Origin: Paenibacillus oceani
GTDB taxonomy: Bacteria > Bacillota > Bacilli > Paenibacillales > NBRC-103111
DNA length: 64,000 nucleotides
Assembly: GCF_014705615.1 (NCBI RefSeq)
Contig: NZ_JACXJA010000022.1
Location: 1-64,000 of the forward strand
Direction: 5' to 3'
Shown here piece by piece: positions 50,293-59,820 of this stretch; positions within the stretch are counted from its first letter, which is position 1; the number at the start of each line of letters is the position of its first letter. The position numbers were made by a program, and so were the translations under genes. The notes beneath the pieces were generated by a model, which was not told the origin of the DNA, did no database searches, and was given only the letters and a program-made list of their open reading frames with translations.

Positions 50293-53200
50293 TTGACGGA
50301 GCGGAAAGATCGGAAGGATCGGAACAGCGAATATCGGAAAGGCGTTCTCTGCAGGCTGCACCAAATCGGCACATGGCGGGGGCGCGGCGGGGCCAGCGGG
50401 ATACTGCGCGAATCATGGCGATCGGGCCGGGGCCGGGCTGCGGTTACTCGGACAGCGATCGCGGCATTGCTGGTTGTGTGCATGGTATTGGAGATCCTGG
50501 CGATTAACGGATTTGTGGCAGCAGCGGAGCCGGTTAATCTGGTGAAAAATGCAAGCTTCGAAATCGGCGCCGCCGCGCCAGACGATTGGTCGCGCGGCGC
50601 GGCCGGCACGTGGGAATGGGACGCGGCGGTCAGCCATACCGGCTCGCGGTCGGCCAAGCTGATCACGCAGGGCAGCACAGAGATTGCCTTCTTCTCCCAA
50701 TCGTACATTCCGGTTCAGCCGGGCAAGCTGTACGAATTCAGCAGCTACTTCAACCCGCAAAACGTAACCGGGCGCGCCTTCATCCTGCTGGCCTGGTATT
50801 CGGCTCCGAATGCCGCAGGGTTTCTATCGCAGAAAGTTCTCGATGTGGACCGTTCCGCAGCCGGCTGGTCGCGGGCGGCGATGCAGGAAACCGCTCCGGC
50901 TGGCGCCCAGTACGCCCACGTGGCCGTACATATGAGGGGCGGAGCCGGGACGATCTGGTACGATGACGTTTCCTTGACCCGGGTGATCCGCAACTCTGTC
51001 GTCGAGCCAACCGCCGCCCAGTTCGATAAAAACGCGGCACGGCAGCAAGATATTTCGCTCCGGGTGACGGCGAACGGCAACAGCTTGCTGCAGATCCGCA
51101 ATGGCGGCTACGTTTTGCAGCCGGGAGGAGATTACACAGCGACAACGGGCGAGATCGTCCTGAAGAAGGAATATTTGGCCGGGCAGCCGGCTGGAACCGC
51201 AGTTTTGACGTTTGTGTTCGATGAAGGGGAGGAACGTCAAGTGGAGCTGAACGTTACCGATTCGACCGGCTTGAGCGTACCGTCGCTGATGTATTACAAG
51301 CAAGCGTCCGCTCCGCAGCCTTTAACCGTCACGGTGTCCGCTTATGCAGGCACGATGGGCGGGCTGCGCATCGGAGGCTCGCCGCTTCCGGAGGGCGAGG
51401 CGTATACGGTGTCCGGCTTAGATGTGACGTTTCGGGAGCCGTACTTGAACTCTTTACCGCCGCAAACCTACATCGTCCATTTTGATTTCACAGGCGGCGA
51501 GGCTTCGTCGATTACGATTGACATTAAGGCAATCACAAGCAGCAAAACGCGCAGCACGATCTATACGCCTGCCAAAGTGCAAGCGGCCCGAAGCAACGTG
51601 ATGGCTTACGGCTGGGCAAGTCAACTGCGCAATGCCGCGGTGACGAGAGCGGAGACGTACTTCCAGTCGGACGGATTTGCGCAGGATGGCTACGACTTTT
51701 TCTGGAAGGCGGTCCCGCCGCAGACGCTTCCCCGCAGCTACGCGGTGAACGAAAAGATGGGCAGTCCCGTTACCGGACGCGACATCGACCGGTTCGGCGC
51801 TTATCCGTATCAGGGAGATCCGATCAACGAGCCTTGGAAGATCGTCGATCCGAGCAGCGGCTACAAATTCCCGACGAACGATTTCGGCGCCTACTACGAG
51901 AGCGGTCTGGACGGCAAGGGGATATTCCGGCCGGAGCTTGCCGACCGCAGCCTGCTTGTGAATACGCTGTATCCGGAGAAGGGGCCCGGCTGGGGCGTCG
52001 ACGACGGCTTCGGCTGGGTGGACGGCAGCGGCAACCGGTATCCGTTCATCGCTTATTACGTGCACCGGTTCGTCTGGTACGGGGAGAGAAACGCCTTCCT
52101 CGTCGATGCGCTGAAATCGATGAGAGACGCTTACTTGTACACGGGAGACGCGAAATATGCGCGGGCCGGCCTCGTAATGCTCGACCGGATCGCCGACGTA
52201 TACCCGGAGCTCGATACGTCCGTCTATAAAGCGCCCTATCTCCATAACGGGGCGGAAGGCAAAGGCAAAGCGGTAGGGGCGATCTGGGAAACGTTTTTGA
52301 TCAAGGAGCTGCTGAGCGCTTACGACGCGTTTTTCCCGGAACGCGAGGATGGTTTGCTGATTGCGTTTTTGCATCAAAAGGCGGGCGAGCTCGGACTGGA
52401 CAATCCGAAAATAAACGGAGCGGCGATCTCGCGCAATATTGAGGACCGGATCGTCAGCCAAGTGTACCCGGCGGTCCGAAACGGCGATATTCTCGGCAAT
52501 ACCGGCATGCATCAGAGCGCGCTGGCGATGGCGGCGGTCGTGTACGATACGCTGCCGCAGACGAAGGAATGGCTGGACTTTACGTTCCAGGCGGGCGGCG
52601 CGCTGTACAATCCGGCCCGCGTCACGGGCGGCAACGTGCTTCCTTCGCTCGTGAATAGGGTCGACCGGGACGGTCATCCGGACGAAGCTTCCCCGGAATA
52701 CAATTCGTATTGGCTGAACCAGTTCCGCACGACGGCGGATATTTTGCAGGGCTACGATTTGTACCCGGGTGCGGATTTGTACGGCAATTTGAAATTGAAA
52801 ACACTGTTCAGCGGTTTGTCCCCGCTTGTCCTAAGCGACAACTATATGCCGACGATCGGCGATTCGGGCAGGACGGGCAATCCGGCCGTATGGCTCAGTC
52901 TCGACCATTACGTTAAAGCGTTCCAGACGTTCGGCGATCCCGGGTTTGCGCAGATGGCCTACTTTCTGAACGGAAACAGCACCGCCGGCATTCACGGGGA
53001 CATTTTCTCGTCCGATCCGGAAGGCGTCGCCGTACAGATCGGTTCCGTAATCGCCGCGCACGGACCGCTGAAGCAGGAGAGCACGAATTTGACCGGCTAC
53101 GGCTTTACGGCGCTTCGCGACGGCACGGCGTCGGAAGAGACGCTGCGCGATTTGTGGATGTATTACGGGCGGACGATCTATCATGGGCACCGGGATGCGC

Positions 53201-54846
53201 TGAATATCGGTCTGCACGCTTTCGGGCTGGATTTGTCGCCGGATCTCGGGTATCCGGAATTTACGGACAGCCGGGATATGCACCGGTTTCATTTCGTCCG
53301 CAATACGGTGAGCCATAATACGGTCGTCGTGGACCGCTCGCAGCAGCAGCCCCAATGGGTGTCGACGCCGCTTCATTTCGACGACGGGGAGCGTGTCAAA
53401 CTGATCGATGTGGAAGCAGACGATGTGTATCCGCAGACGGAGACGTACCGGCGGACGACGGCGTCGATCCGGGTGGATGACGCGAACTCGTACATCGTCG
53501 ATCTGTTCCGGGTGAAGGGCGGCAGCGAGCATCATTTCAGCTTTCACGGGGCGGAAGGCGGGGTTACGACGGACGGATTGAATCTGACGGCACAGCCGGC
53601 CGGCACGTATGCGGGACCGAACGTCGAGTACGGCCAGCGCGTGGACAGCGTGGAAGGCACCGGGTATATGGGCAGCGGCTTCCACTACTTGAAGCGGGTC
53701 GAGCGGGACGATTCGCCAGCGAACGCATTCAGCGTCGACTGGGGCGTCGAAGATACATGGAACGTATACGGGTTAGGGATGGGAGCGCCGACCGATGTGC
53801 GTCTTCGGCTGACGATGATGGGCACGTTCGACGAGGTTGCGCTGGCGGACGGCATCCCGCCGCAGAACAAGCCGGGTAATCCCGAGAGCTTGCGTTACGT
53901 CCTTGCCAGACGCGCCGGACAAAACCTGGACTCCTTGTTCGCCTCCGTTATCGAGCCTTACCGGGGCAGCCGGTACATCCAATCGATAGCTCCGGTTCAG
54001 GTAAAGGCGGGCGCGGCTGTCGTCACCGGCTCGGAGGCCGCTGCGATCAAGGTGGTGCTTGCCGACGGCCGAACCGACTATATCGTGAACGCTCTGAACC
54101 CGGACATCGTCTACACAGTCGACGACAAGCTGACGTTCCAGGGGTTTTTCGGGGTAGTCTCGGAGCGCGGCGGCCAGCCGGAGTACGGCTATATGCATGA
54201 CGGAACCGTATTGCAGGCTAACGGTCAATCGCTGATCGCCACTTCCCTGGCCGCTGTGGAAGGCAGCATTGCCGGATTTACGAAGCAGCTAGTTTTGGAG
54301 AATGAGATCGTCGTCGCGGCAGACGCACCTTTGTCGCCGGGCGTGCTTCCGGAGCGGGCGCATATCTATGTAGAGAACGACGGAACGCGGAACGCCGCGT
54401 ATGAGATCAAGTCGGTGCAGGAGCGTGCAGGAGGCGGCTATGCGCTTTCGATCGGCGACAAAACGCTGATCCGCCAATATGCGAACGATGCGGATATGGC
54501 TGCGGGGTATGCGTACGATATCGCGGAAGGGGCGGCTTTCCGGATTCCGCTGACGGCAACCTGGGAATCGGCGGCGCTTCTCTTGGAGGAGTTGCGCGGG
54601 CGGATCGAGGGGGAAGCGTCTTCGGGACGGATGTCGGCTGTGTTATCCGGCCAGCTCCTGTACCGGCTGAGTATAATCGGGCTGTTGGCCGGGCAAGGCC
54701 AGCAGGCGACGGCAGCCGACTACATGCGGGATATGCTGGCGTATATCGGCGCTCCGTCGGTGCTCCAGCAAGGGCTTCTGACAGAGGCCGCTTATGCGGC
54801 GATCGGCGCGGATGCCGGAGTCATCCTGGCGAAGTGGGGAGGCTGA
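50293..54846 (+). CDS. large secreted heparinase II/III-like polysaccharide lyase with carbohydrate-binding domains
   Basis: The 1517-residue protein starts at TTG 50293 behind GGGAGGG. A basic stretch of about 50 residues precedes the signal helix (IAALLVVCMVLEILAINGFV). Then comes a jelly-roll binding module (about 80-235, NLVKNASFEIG...WYDDVSLT) and two Ig-like X2-type domains (about 240-410). A large helical alpha/alpha toroid follows (about 425-900), then the heparinase II/III beta domain with HGHRD at 964-968 and SHNTVVVD at 1007-1014. The substrate is unknown; uronic-acid or sulfated polysaccharides are usual for the fold. It is the enzyme of the adjacent oligosaccharide importer. Confidence 0.85.
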   Translation: MTERKDRKDRNSEYRKGVLCRLHQIGTWRGRGGASGILRESWRSGRGRAAVTRTAIAALLVVCMVLEILAINGFVAAAEPVNLVKNASFEIGAAAPDDWSRGAAGTWEWDAAVSHTGSRSAKLITQGSTEIAFFSQSYIPVQPGKLYEFSSYFNPQNVTGRAFILLAWYSAPNAAGFLSQKVLDVDRSAAGWSRAAMQETAPAGAQYAHVAVHMRGGAGTIWYDDVSLTRVIRNSVVEPTAAQFDKNAARQQDISLRVTANGNSLLQIRNGGYVLQPGGDYTATTGEIVLKKEYLAGQPAGTAVLTFVFDEGEERQVELNVTDSTGLSVPSLMYYKQASAPQPLTVTVSAYAGTMGGLRIGGSPLPEGEAYTVSGLDVTFREPYLNSLPPQTYIVHFDFTGGEASSITIDIKAITSSKTRSTIYTPAKVQAARSNVMAYGWASQLRNAAVTRAETYFQSDGFAQDGYDFFWKAVPPQTLPRSYAVNEKMGSPVTGRDIDRFGAYPYQGDPINEPWKIVDPSSGYKFPTNDFGAYYESGLDGKGIFRPELADRSLLVNTLYPEKGPGWGVDDGFGWVDGSGNRYPFIAYYVHRFVWYGERNAFLVDALKSMRDAYLYTGDAKYARAGLVMLDRIADVYPELDTSVYKAPYLHNGAEGKGKAVGAIWETFLIKELLSAYDAFFPEREDGLLIAFLHQKAGELGLDNPKINGAAISRNIEDRIVSQVYPAVRNGDILGNTGMHQSALAMAAVVYDTLPQTKEWLDFTFQAGGALYNPARVTGGNVLPSLVNRVDRDGHPDEASPEYNSYWLNQFRTTADILQGYDLYPGADLYGNLKLKTLFSGLSPLVLSDNYMPTIGDSGRTGNPAVWLSLDHYVKAFQTFGDPGFAQMAYFLNGNSTAGIHGDIFSSDPEGVAVQIGSVIAAHGPLKQESTNLTGYGFTALRDGTASEETLRDLWMYYGRTIYHGHRDALNIGLHAFGLDLSPDLGYPEFTDSRDMHRFHFVRNTVSHNTVVVDRSQQQPQWVSTPLHFDDGERVKLIDVEADDVYPQTETYRRTTASIRVDDANSYIVDLFRVKGGSEHHFSFHGAEGGVTTDGLNLTAQPAGTYAGPNVEYGQRVDSVEGTGYMGSGFHYLKRVERDDSPANAFSVDWGVEDTWNVYGLGMGAPTDVRLRLTMMGTFDEVALADGIPPQNKPGNPESLRYVLARRAGQNLDSLFASVIEPYRGSRYIQSIAPVQVKAGAAVVTGSEAAAIKVVLADGRTDYIVNALNPDIVYTVDDKLTFQGFFGVVSERGGQPEYGYMHDGTVLQANGQSLIATSLAAVEGSIAGFTKQLVLENEIVVAADAPLSPGVLPERAHIYVENDGTRNAAYEIKSVQERAGGGYALSIGDKTLIRQYANDADMAAGYAYDIAEGAAFRIPLTATWESAALLLEELRGRIEGEASSGRMSAVLSGQLLYRLSIIGLLAGQGQQATAADYMRDMLAYIGAPSVLQQGLLTEAAYAAIGADAGVILAKWGG

Positions 54847-55550
54847 GCGGTGTAGGGCGACAGGGTGCAAGCATCTAGCGTTAGGAGCCTTATTGGGTGT
54901 GAGCCTCGCAGTGGCAGATGCCCCAAAACATCGCGTAAGGAGTGCCGGAAGATCATCATTGACCTTCGTTTAGGTGATCAAATGCCGGTTTCTCGTGCAA
55001 TGCAGGATTTTAGGGTGAGTGAGCCTGAGCCTGACCCTGAGCTTTGGCGGTACGCTGATCCATTTCAAGATGTGGTATCGTCGTTCTGACCGTACCGGAT
55101 GTTAAGCACCCGGCAGTTTCGCCCGTATGTTGCTGGATCTTCTCGGTTACCGGAAGTTTAACTTCCGCGAATCTGTGAAATGAGTCGTTCGGTCCGAATA
55201 CCGGAAGAAACGTTTCCTCTATTTCGCTGAAAATCAACGTTTAGGCGCGGTTTTGCTGAAATAGCGGAAACGAAATTTCCGTTAAGTACAGGGTTAGGCG
55301 TATCAGGCTGCGTTAGCGGAAGTTTTATTTCCGGAACAGGGCACAAGCGCACGGGAGACCGTGTAGTCAGGAACGGCATGTGGACTGCATGGAGGAAGAG
55401 CGGCTCACGGCCCATACGGCGGGAACAGCTGCCCTGAAAGCCTCTTTACATGTATGGAAATGAATGTCCCGAGATAACCCATACAGGATAAACGATAACC
55501 ATCAAATACCCGGAATAACCGGACCAACCGATCGGAAGGCGGAGAAAACG
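54847..55550. other. intergenic region with four evenly spaced GGAA/TTCC hairpins
   Basis: No credible gene is seen in this 704-bp gap between the lyase-like gene and the tandem amidohydrolase. The right half holds the hairpin array. A 74-codon frame at 54865-55089 has no ribosome site and poor composition. Confidence 0.6.
55150..55337. repeat. array of four short GGAA...TTCC palindromes
   Basis: Hairpins CCGGAAGTTTAACTTCCG (55150), CCGGAAGAAACGTTTCC (55201), GCGGAAACGAAATTTCCG (55264) and GCGGAAGTTTTATTTCCGG (55316) lie about 50, 63 and 52 bp apart. Stems are similar and loops differ. The spacers also share bits such as TTTCGCTGAAAAT and TTTTGCTGAAAT. Confidence 0.75.
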
Positions 55551-57152
55551 ATGACTGGAGAACAGCAGCAATTGCACTATTTCGATTGTAATGCCAATGT
55601 CGGGAAAATCGGCTACAAGCACCGTCTGCAAATGTGGCGCACGGAAGAGTTGCTCGCGGAGATGAAGCGGTGCGGAATCGCCGGGGCGCTCGTCTACCAC
55701 GGGATGGCCAAATCGCATTCGCCGGTATACGGCAACCGGCTGCTCCCGGAAGAGCTTGCCAAAAGTCCGCGGCTGTTCGGCTGTCTGGCGGCGATGCCCG
55801 ACCATTTGGGCGACTTTCCGGCGCCCGCGGAATTTCTGGAGGAGTTGCGGCATAGCGGGATGCGCGCCGTCAAGCTGTTTCCGAAGAGCCACCACTACGA
55901 TCCGGACCAGAGGACGATCGGCAAGCTGCTCGGTGTGCTGGAGCAGGAGCGGATTCCGCTGCTGGTCGATGCAGCGGAAGTCTCTTTATCCGCCGTTGCC
56001 GGCATTGCCGGCAGCCATCCCGATCTGGCCGTCGTGCTGTTGGGGATGAGCTGGAGCCAGGAACGCCGGCTGTTCCCGATGCTCGATGAACATCCGAACG
56101 TACGGATCGAGTTCTCGGCATTGCAAAGCAATGCGATTATTGAGACCGCCTACGAGCGATTCGGCGCCGAGCGGCTGCTGTTCGGCAGCGGTATGCCGTT
56201 CAAAAGCCCCGGCGCGGCCCGTGCGCTGATCGATTACGCGCGGATTCCGGAAGAGGCGAAGCGGCTTATCGCAGGCGGCAATCTGGCGAAGCTGCTCGGT
56301 ACGGCTCCTCCCGAAGCGGCGCTTCCGGAACAGGACGAGGTCACGTCAGCCGCCTCCCGTGGGCTGCCGATCACCATCCCGGTGTACGACTCCCATACCC
56401 ATCTGATCGAAGACGGCGGCGGCACGGGCAGCGGTTTTCCGATGCTGCAAGGGGGTATCGACGCGATGATCGCGCTGTACCGCCGGATCGGCATCCGGAA
56501 AATGTCGATCGCTCCGTGGGCCGGTATCAACGGCGGCGATTCGGAGGCGGGCAACCGGATCGCCGAGCTGGCTATCGGCCAATATCCCGAGGAGGTCGAG
56601 GGGTATGCCGTGATCGATCCGAATTATGTGGAGGACGTCGAAGCGGAAGCGCGGAGATGGCATCTCGAGAAACGGTTCAGAGGAATGAAGCCGTACTTTT
56701 ACTTGTCGCATATTCCTTACACCGACCCGGTATTCGCGCCTTGGTGGAAACTGGGCAATGAACGCAAGCTGTACGCCCTCGTCGATCCGGCGGGCCAAAG
56801 CGACGGGGAGTACGTCGGACAGATTGAGGAACTGGCGAGTCGTTATCCGGAGGTAGCGATCTTTATGGATCACGGGGCGAGGAACTTCGAGATTGCCGAG
56901 CTGTATGCAAAAACGGCGAAGGCGCACAAGAACGTTTATCTCCAGCTCACGTACACGTCCGTTACACTTGGCGCAATCGAATATTTGGTTCGCGAAACCG
57001 GCGCGGACAAGGTGCTGTTCGGCACCGATTCCCCGATGCGCGACCCCCGGCCCCAGGTCGGCTGGCTGGCTTACGCCAATTTGCCGATCGAGGACAAGAA
57101 GGCGCTGTTCGGCGGCAATATGAAACGTCTGTGGGACCGCTGCCTCGTGTAG
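55551..57152 (+). CDS. tandem amidohydrolase-2 fusion, first half degenerate
   Basis: The 533-residue protein consists of two TIM-barrel metal-dependent hydrolases of the amidohydrolase-2 type. The second half has YDSHTHLIE (His282, His284), MDHGARN (His441) and FGTDSPM (Asp493), all the usual metal ligands. The first half keeps the fold text but reads YFDCNANVG (Asn14, Asn16) instead of HxH and FGSGMPF instead of FGSDxP. It therefore should not bind the metal the same way. I chose the ATG at 55551 with GGCGGAG upstream; the frame is open for 29 more codons. It follows the polysaccharide-lyase locus, so a role on its products is possible. Confidence 0.85.
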   Translation: MTGEQQQLHYFDCNANVGKIGYKHRLQMWRTEELLAEMKRCGIAGALVYHGMAKSHSPVYGNRLLPEELAKSPRLFGCLAAMPDHLGDFPAPAEFLEELRHSGMRAVKLFPKSHHYDPDQRTIGKLLGVLEQERIPLLVDAAEVSLSAVAGIAGSHPDLAVVLLGMSWSQERRLFPMLDEHPNVRIEFSALQSNAIIETAYERFGAERLLFGSGMPFKSPGAARALIDYARIPEEAKRLIAGGNLAKLLGTAPPEAALPEQDEVTSAASRGLPITIPVYDSHTHLIEDGGGTGSGFPMLQGGIDAMIALYRRIGIRKMSIAPWAGINGGDSEAGNRIAELAIGQYPEEVEGYAVIDPNYVEDVEAEARRWHLEKRFRGMKPYFYLSHIPYTDPVFAPWWKLGNERKLYALVDPAGQSDGEYVGQIEELASRYPEVAIFMDHGARNFEIAELYAKTAKAHKNVYLQLTYTSVTLGAIEYLVRETGADKVLFGTDSPMRDPRPQVGWLAYANLPIEDKKALFGGNMKRLWDRCLV

Positions 57153-57273
57153 CTTATAGCTAAGCGCGCATTAATACCGCGGCGTCGGCAGCGCGCGCTT
57201 CGGCAGGGCTGTCTTCAAGATCATTTTACGATTTTGCGATATTGCGAGCCCCCTCAAACTGATTTTGCTCAAG

Positions 57274-57319
57274 AAAAAGGACCTCAGCTTCCACTGTATA
57301 GTGGAGTTTGAGGTCCTTC
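57274..57319. repeat. dispersed double-stem palindrome, copy 4
   Basis: AAAAAGGACCTCA and TGAGGTCCTT form the outer stem, TCCACT and AGTGGA the inner stem around TGTAT. The flank CTCAAACTGATTTTGCTCAAG resembles that of copies 1 and 5. It lies about 120 bp after the amidohydrolase stop and can end that transcript. Confidence 0.88.
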
Positions 57320-57611
57320 GTTTTGGAAATCGGGACGCTCCATGTTACGTGAGTACTTTTGGGACACCCCCTGTTGCGGTTAAATGATCAGAATGTTCAA
57401 GTTCGTAGAAGTGTTAAAGCCAACCGGGATACTCTGAACGAAGAAAAGCTGCCGTTAACGCTAACGGAAGGTCTTCGTCGCGGTCGACTGAGGGCAGCGC
57501 TTCGATTGGAAGCTTACTAGATGAGCCTGAAAGTGTTGCAGGCCGTGCCTCGTGTCAGCTCGTTCGTATGTCCCTTTGCATATGGGCATGGAAAGGAACA
57601 AGAATAAGCAT

Positions 57612-57807
57612 GGTTTGTACCTTCTATTTTGTCCAAATACTGGCGTTGGCACGGAATAAGAGCGATTGGAGACTCTTAAAATCAGCGAAAAGGGTGCACC
57701 GCCCGCCAACTGGTTGAAATAAGGGGTGCAAACCGCTTCTATTCGCCTCGGCCATGGTGAAATGCCGAAAATAAAGGGTGCCAAAGACCCTTATTTGGCG
57801 ATTTAAC
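57612..57807 (+). repeat. AATAAG-rich dispersed element, copy 2
   Basis: It matches 43189-43386 over about 200 bp with many substitutions. Blocks such as GGCACGGAATAAGAGCGATT, TTGAAATAAGGGGTGCAAACC-type text and GGCGATTTAAC are shared. Neither copy has a reading frame or a recognisable end structure. Confidence 0.8.
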
Positions 57808-58127
57808 CTGATTTTGGCCATACGCAGTTCGTCTCAGCTAGGCCAGTTATAGACCCCCATACCTATATAACACGTTCAACGAGGCTGCACCTCCTCTTGA
57901 TGACACGACTTCAACGAGCGGCAGGAGCGAAGCGAAGGTAGCTATTCCCCTCTCGGGGTGGAACGGGTTTGCCTGGCAAAGAATAGACCGGACGTTTTTG
58001 GCGTACCTATTTCCCTTCCCATAACGATCTGAAGAGAATGTTAAGGAATATTTAAACCTTTCTTCGTTTTCGATTAAACATTGTCCGTTACACTGGGTAA
58101 CGATCAAAGCGGAGAGGGAGCTGAAGA

Positions 58128-59081
58128 ATGAAACGTTTAACGGTTGCCGCGCTCGGCATCGCACTGCTAATTCTGGTAGCCGGCAACACGTTCGGCGAGG
58201 AATACATGTCCAAGGCTAAACGATGGATGGACCGCACGATCGGCGGCGGAGGAGCGATCCTCGCTTCGGATGGCATTCAGGCCAGCCACGCCCTTGTCAT
58301 AGATGCGGCAAACGGCAAGACACTCTATTCCAAAAACGAGCGGGAGCGGGCGTATCCGGCAAGCACGACCAAAATCTTAACCGGTTTGCTCGCTCTGGAG
58401 CTGGGCAAGCCCGATGAGCTGGTCACGGTCGGGGAGGAGGTCGCACCCGAAGACCCGGAGGAGAGCCGGGCGGGGCTGCGTCCGGGCCAGCGGCTGAAGC
58501 TGTTCGATCTGGTGGAGGCGGCGCTGCTGCCGTCCGGCAACGATGCGGCGCGATCGATTGCGGTGTACATCGGGCGGAAAGCGGCAGGTAATCCGAAGCT
58601 GGGCATCCGAGAAGCGCAGCTTGAATTCGTCAAGCTGATGAACAAGCGGGCCAAGAAAGCGGGCGCCACTCATTCGAACTTCGTCAACGCTACGGGCTTA
58701 CACGAGAGGAAACATTATTCCACGGCGCAAGATTTGGCGCTGATCGCCAAAGAAGCGATGAACAACAAGCTGTTCCGGCAGGCGGTTCAGCCGGCCAGCT
58801 ATACGGCCGCGGTGCAGACGTCCGCGAATCCGTCCGCGAAGCTACAGCTGACGAATACGAATCTGCTGCTTCAGCCGGGGGGAGCCAATTATTTGAAAGA
58901 AGCTACCGGCATCAAAACCGGGTTTACCGACCAGGCGGGGTATTGTCTCGTATCTTCCGCTTCCAAGGACGGGAAGCAGGTGATCGTAGTCGTGCTGCAA
59001 TCAACGAACAAAGATGTGTACCCGGACGCGAGGAAGCTGCTCCAGCAAGGACTGGAGAAAGCAAGCCGGCCGGCCAAATAA
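58128..59081 (+). CDS. D-alanyl-D-alanine carboxypeptidase, DacF-like (peptidase S11)
   Basis: The 317-residue enzyme trims the terminal D-Ala of peptidoglycan stem peptides. Its N-terminal helix (about 3-21) is a signal peptide or anchor. The three active-site motifs are STTK (79-82), SGN (136-138) and KTG (263-265). It stops soon after the catalytic domain, so the C-terminal PBP5_C domain and amphipathic tail of DacA are absent. GGAGAGGGAGCTGAAGA precedes the ATG. An ABC transporter follows after 28 bp, perhaps co-transcribed. Confidence 0.93.
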   Translation: MKRLTVAALGIALLILVAGNTFGEEYMSKAKRWMDRTIGGGGAILASDGIQASHALVIDAANGKTLYSKNERERAYPASTTKILTGLLALELGKPDELVTVGEEVAPEDPEESRAGLRPGQRLKLFDLVEAALLPSGNDAARSIAVYIGRKAAGNPKLGIREAQLEFVKLMNKRAKKAGATHSNFVNATGLHERKHYSTAQDLALIAKEAMNNKLFRQAVQPASYTAAVQTSANPSAKLQLTNTNLLLQPGGANYLKEATGIKTGFTDQAGYCLVSSASKDGKQVIVVVLQSTNKDVYPDARKLLQQGLEKASRPAK

Positions 59082-59109
59082 AGAGAAAGCAACAGGAGGA
59101 GAGGCAGCT

Positions 59110-59820
59110 ATGATCGAAGTGAACGGAGTAAGCCATCAGTTCCGCATCGGCAAAAGAGGCAGCGAGCGCATCGTTCCGGTCCTTCATCAAATCGATATGC
59201 GGGTAGGAGAAGGGGAGATTGTGACGATTGTCGGCCGAAGCGGCTCGGGCAAATCGACGCTGCTCAACCTGATCAGCGGTTATATTCGCCCTACGACCGG
59301 TGGGATCCGGATCGCCGGACAAGAGGTGACGCGGCTTAGCGAAGGGCAATGGGCGGATTTCCGGCTTGCCCAATTCGGATTTGTATTCCAGAGCTTTCAA
59401 CTGATTCCAAGCATGACCGCATACGAGAATGTGGAGCTGCCGCTTATTCTGAAGGGGGCGAGCGAGAAGGATCGTAGACGGAAGACGAGGGCGATGCTGG
59501 AACGCGTCGGACTCGAGTCGTTCGGGACCCATTATCCGGGCGAGCTGTCAGGCGGTCAGCAGCAGCGGGTCGGCATCGCGCGGGCGCTGATCGCGAATCC
59601 TCCGATCCTGCTCGCAGATGAGCCTACCGGCAGTCTGGATTCGGACAACGAACGGTCGCTGCTGGAGCTGATCCGCGAATTGAACCGGGACGAAGGCAAG
59701 ACGTTTCTGATCATTACGCACGATGACCAGGTGGCTTCGATCGGACACCGCACCTTGACGATTCGCGACGGCCGGCTCGAAAGAGTGCCGCTGCAGGCGA
59801 CGGGAGGAGGATGGCTGTGA
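59110..59820 (+). CDS. ABC transporter ATP-binding protein, MacB/LolD type
   Basis: The 236-residue protein has Walker A GRSGSGKST (42-50), a Q-loop in FVFQSFQLIPSMTAYENVEL, signature LSGGQ (146-150), Walker B ILLADEPTGSLD (166-177) and the H-loop in IITHDD. This pattern is of the MacB/LolD/FtsE group. I chose the ATG at 59110 with AGGAGGAGAGG upstream; the frame is open further upstream, inside the carboxypeptidase gene. It partners with the following FtsX-type permease. Confidence 0.95.
   Translation: MIEVNGVSHQFRIGKRGSERIVPVLHQIDMRVGEGEIVTIVGRSGSGKSTLLNLISGYIRPTTGGIRIAGQEVTRLSEGQWADFRLAQFGFVFQSFQLIPSMTAYENVELPLILKGASEKDRRRKTRAMLERVGLESFGTHYPGELSGGQQQRVGIARALIANPPILLADEPTGSLDSDNERSLLELIRELNRDEGKTFLIITHDDQVASIGHRTLTIRDGRLERVPLQATGGGWL

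Larger units (their letters stand above)
57153..58127. other. 975-bp intergenic region with two dispersed repeats
   Basis: No gene is seen. It contains palindrome copy 4 (57274-57319) and AATAAG element copy 2 (57612-57807). The AT-rich stretch 58020-58090 before the carboxypeptidase gene should contain its promoter. Short frames inside the repeats are not taken as genes. Confidence 0.6.

Noticed and set aside
55150-55337. Possible CRISPR array
   Set aside because: Repeats are only short palindromes with variable loops, spacing is uneven and no cas genes are present.
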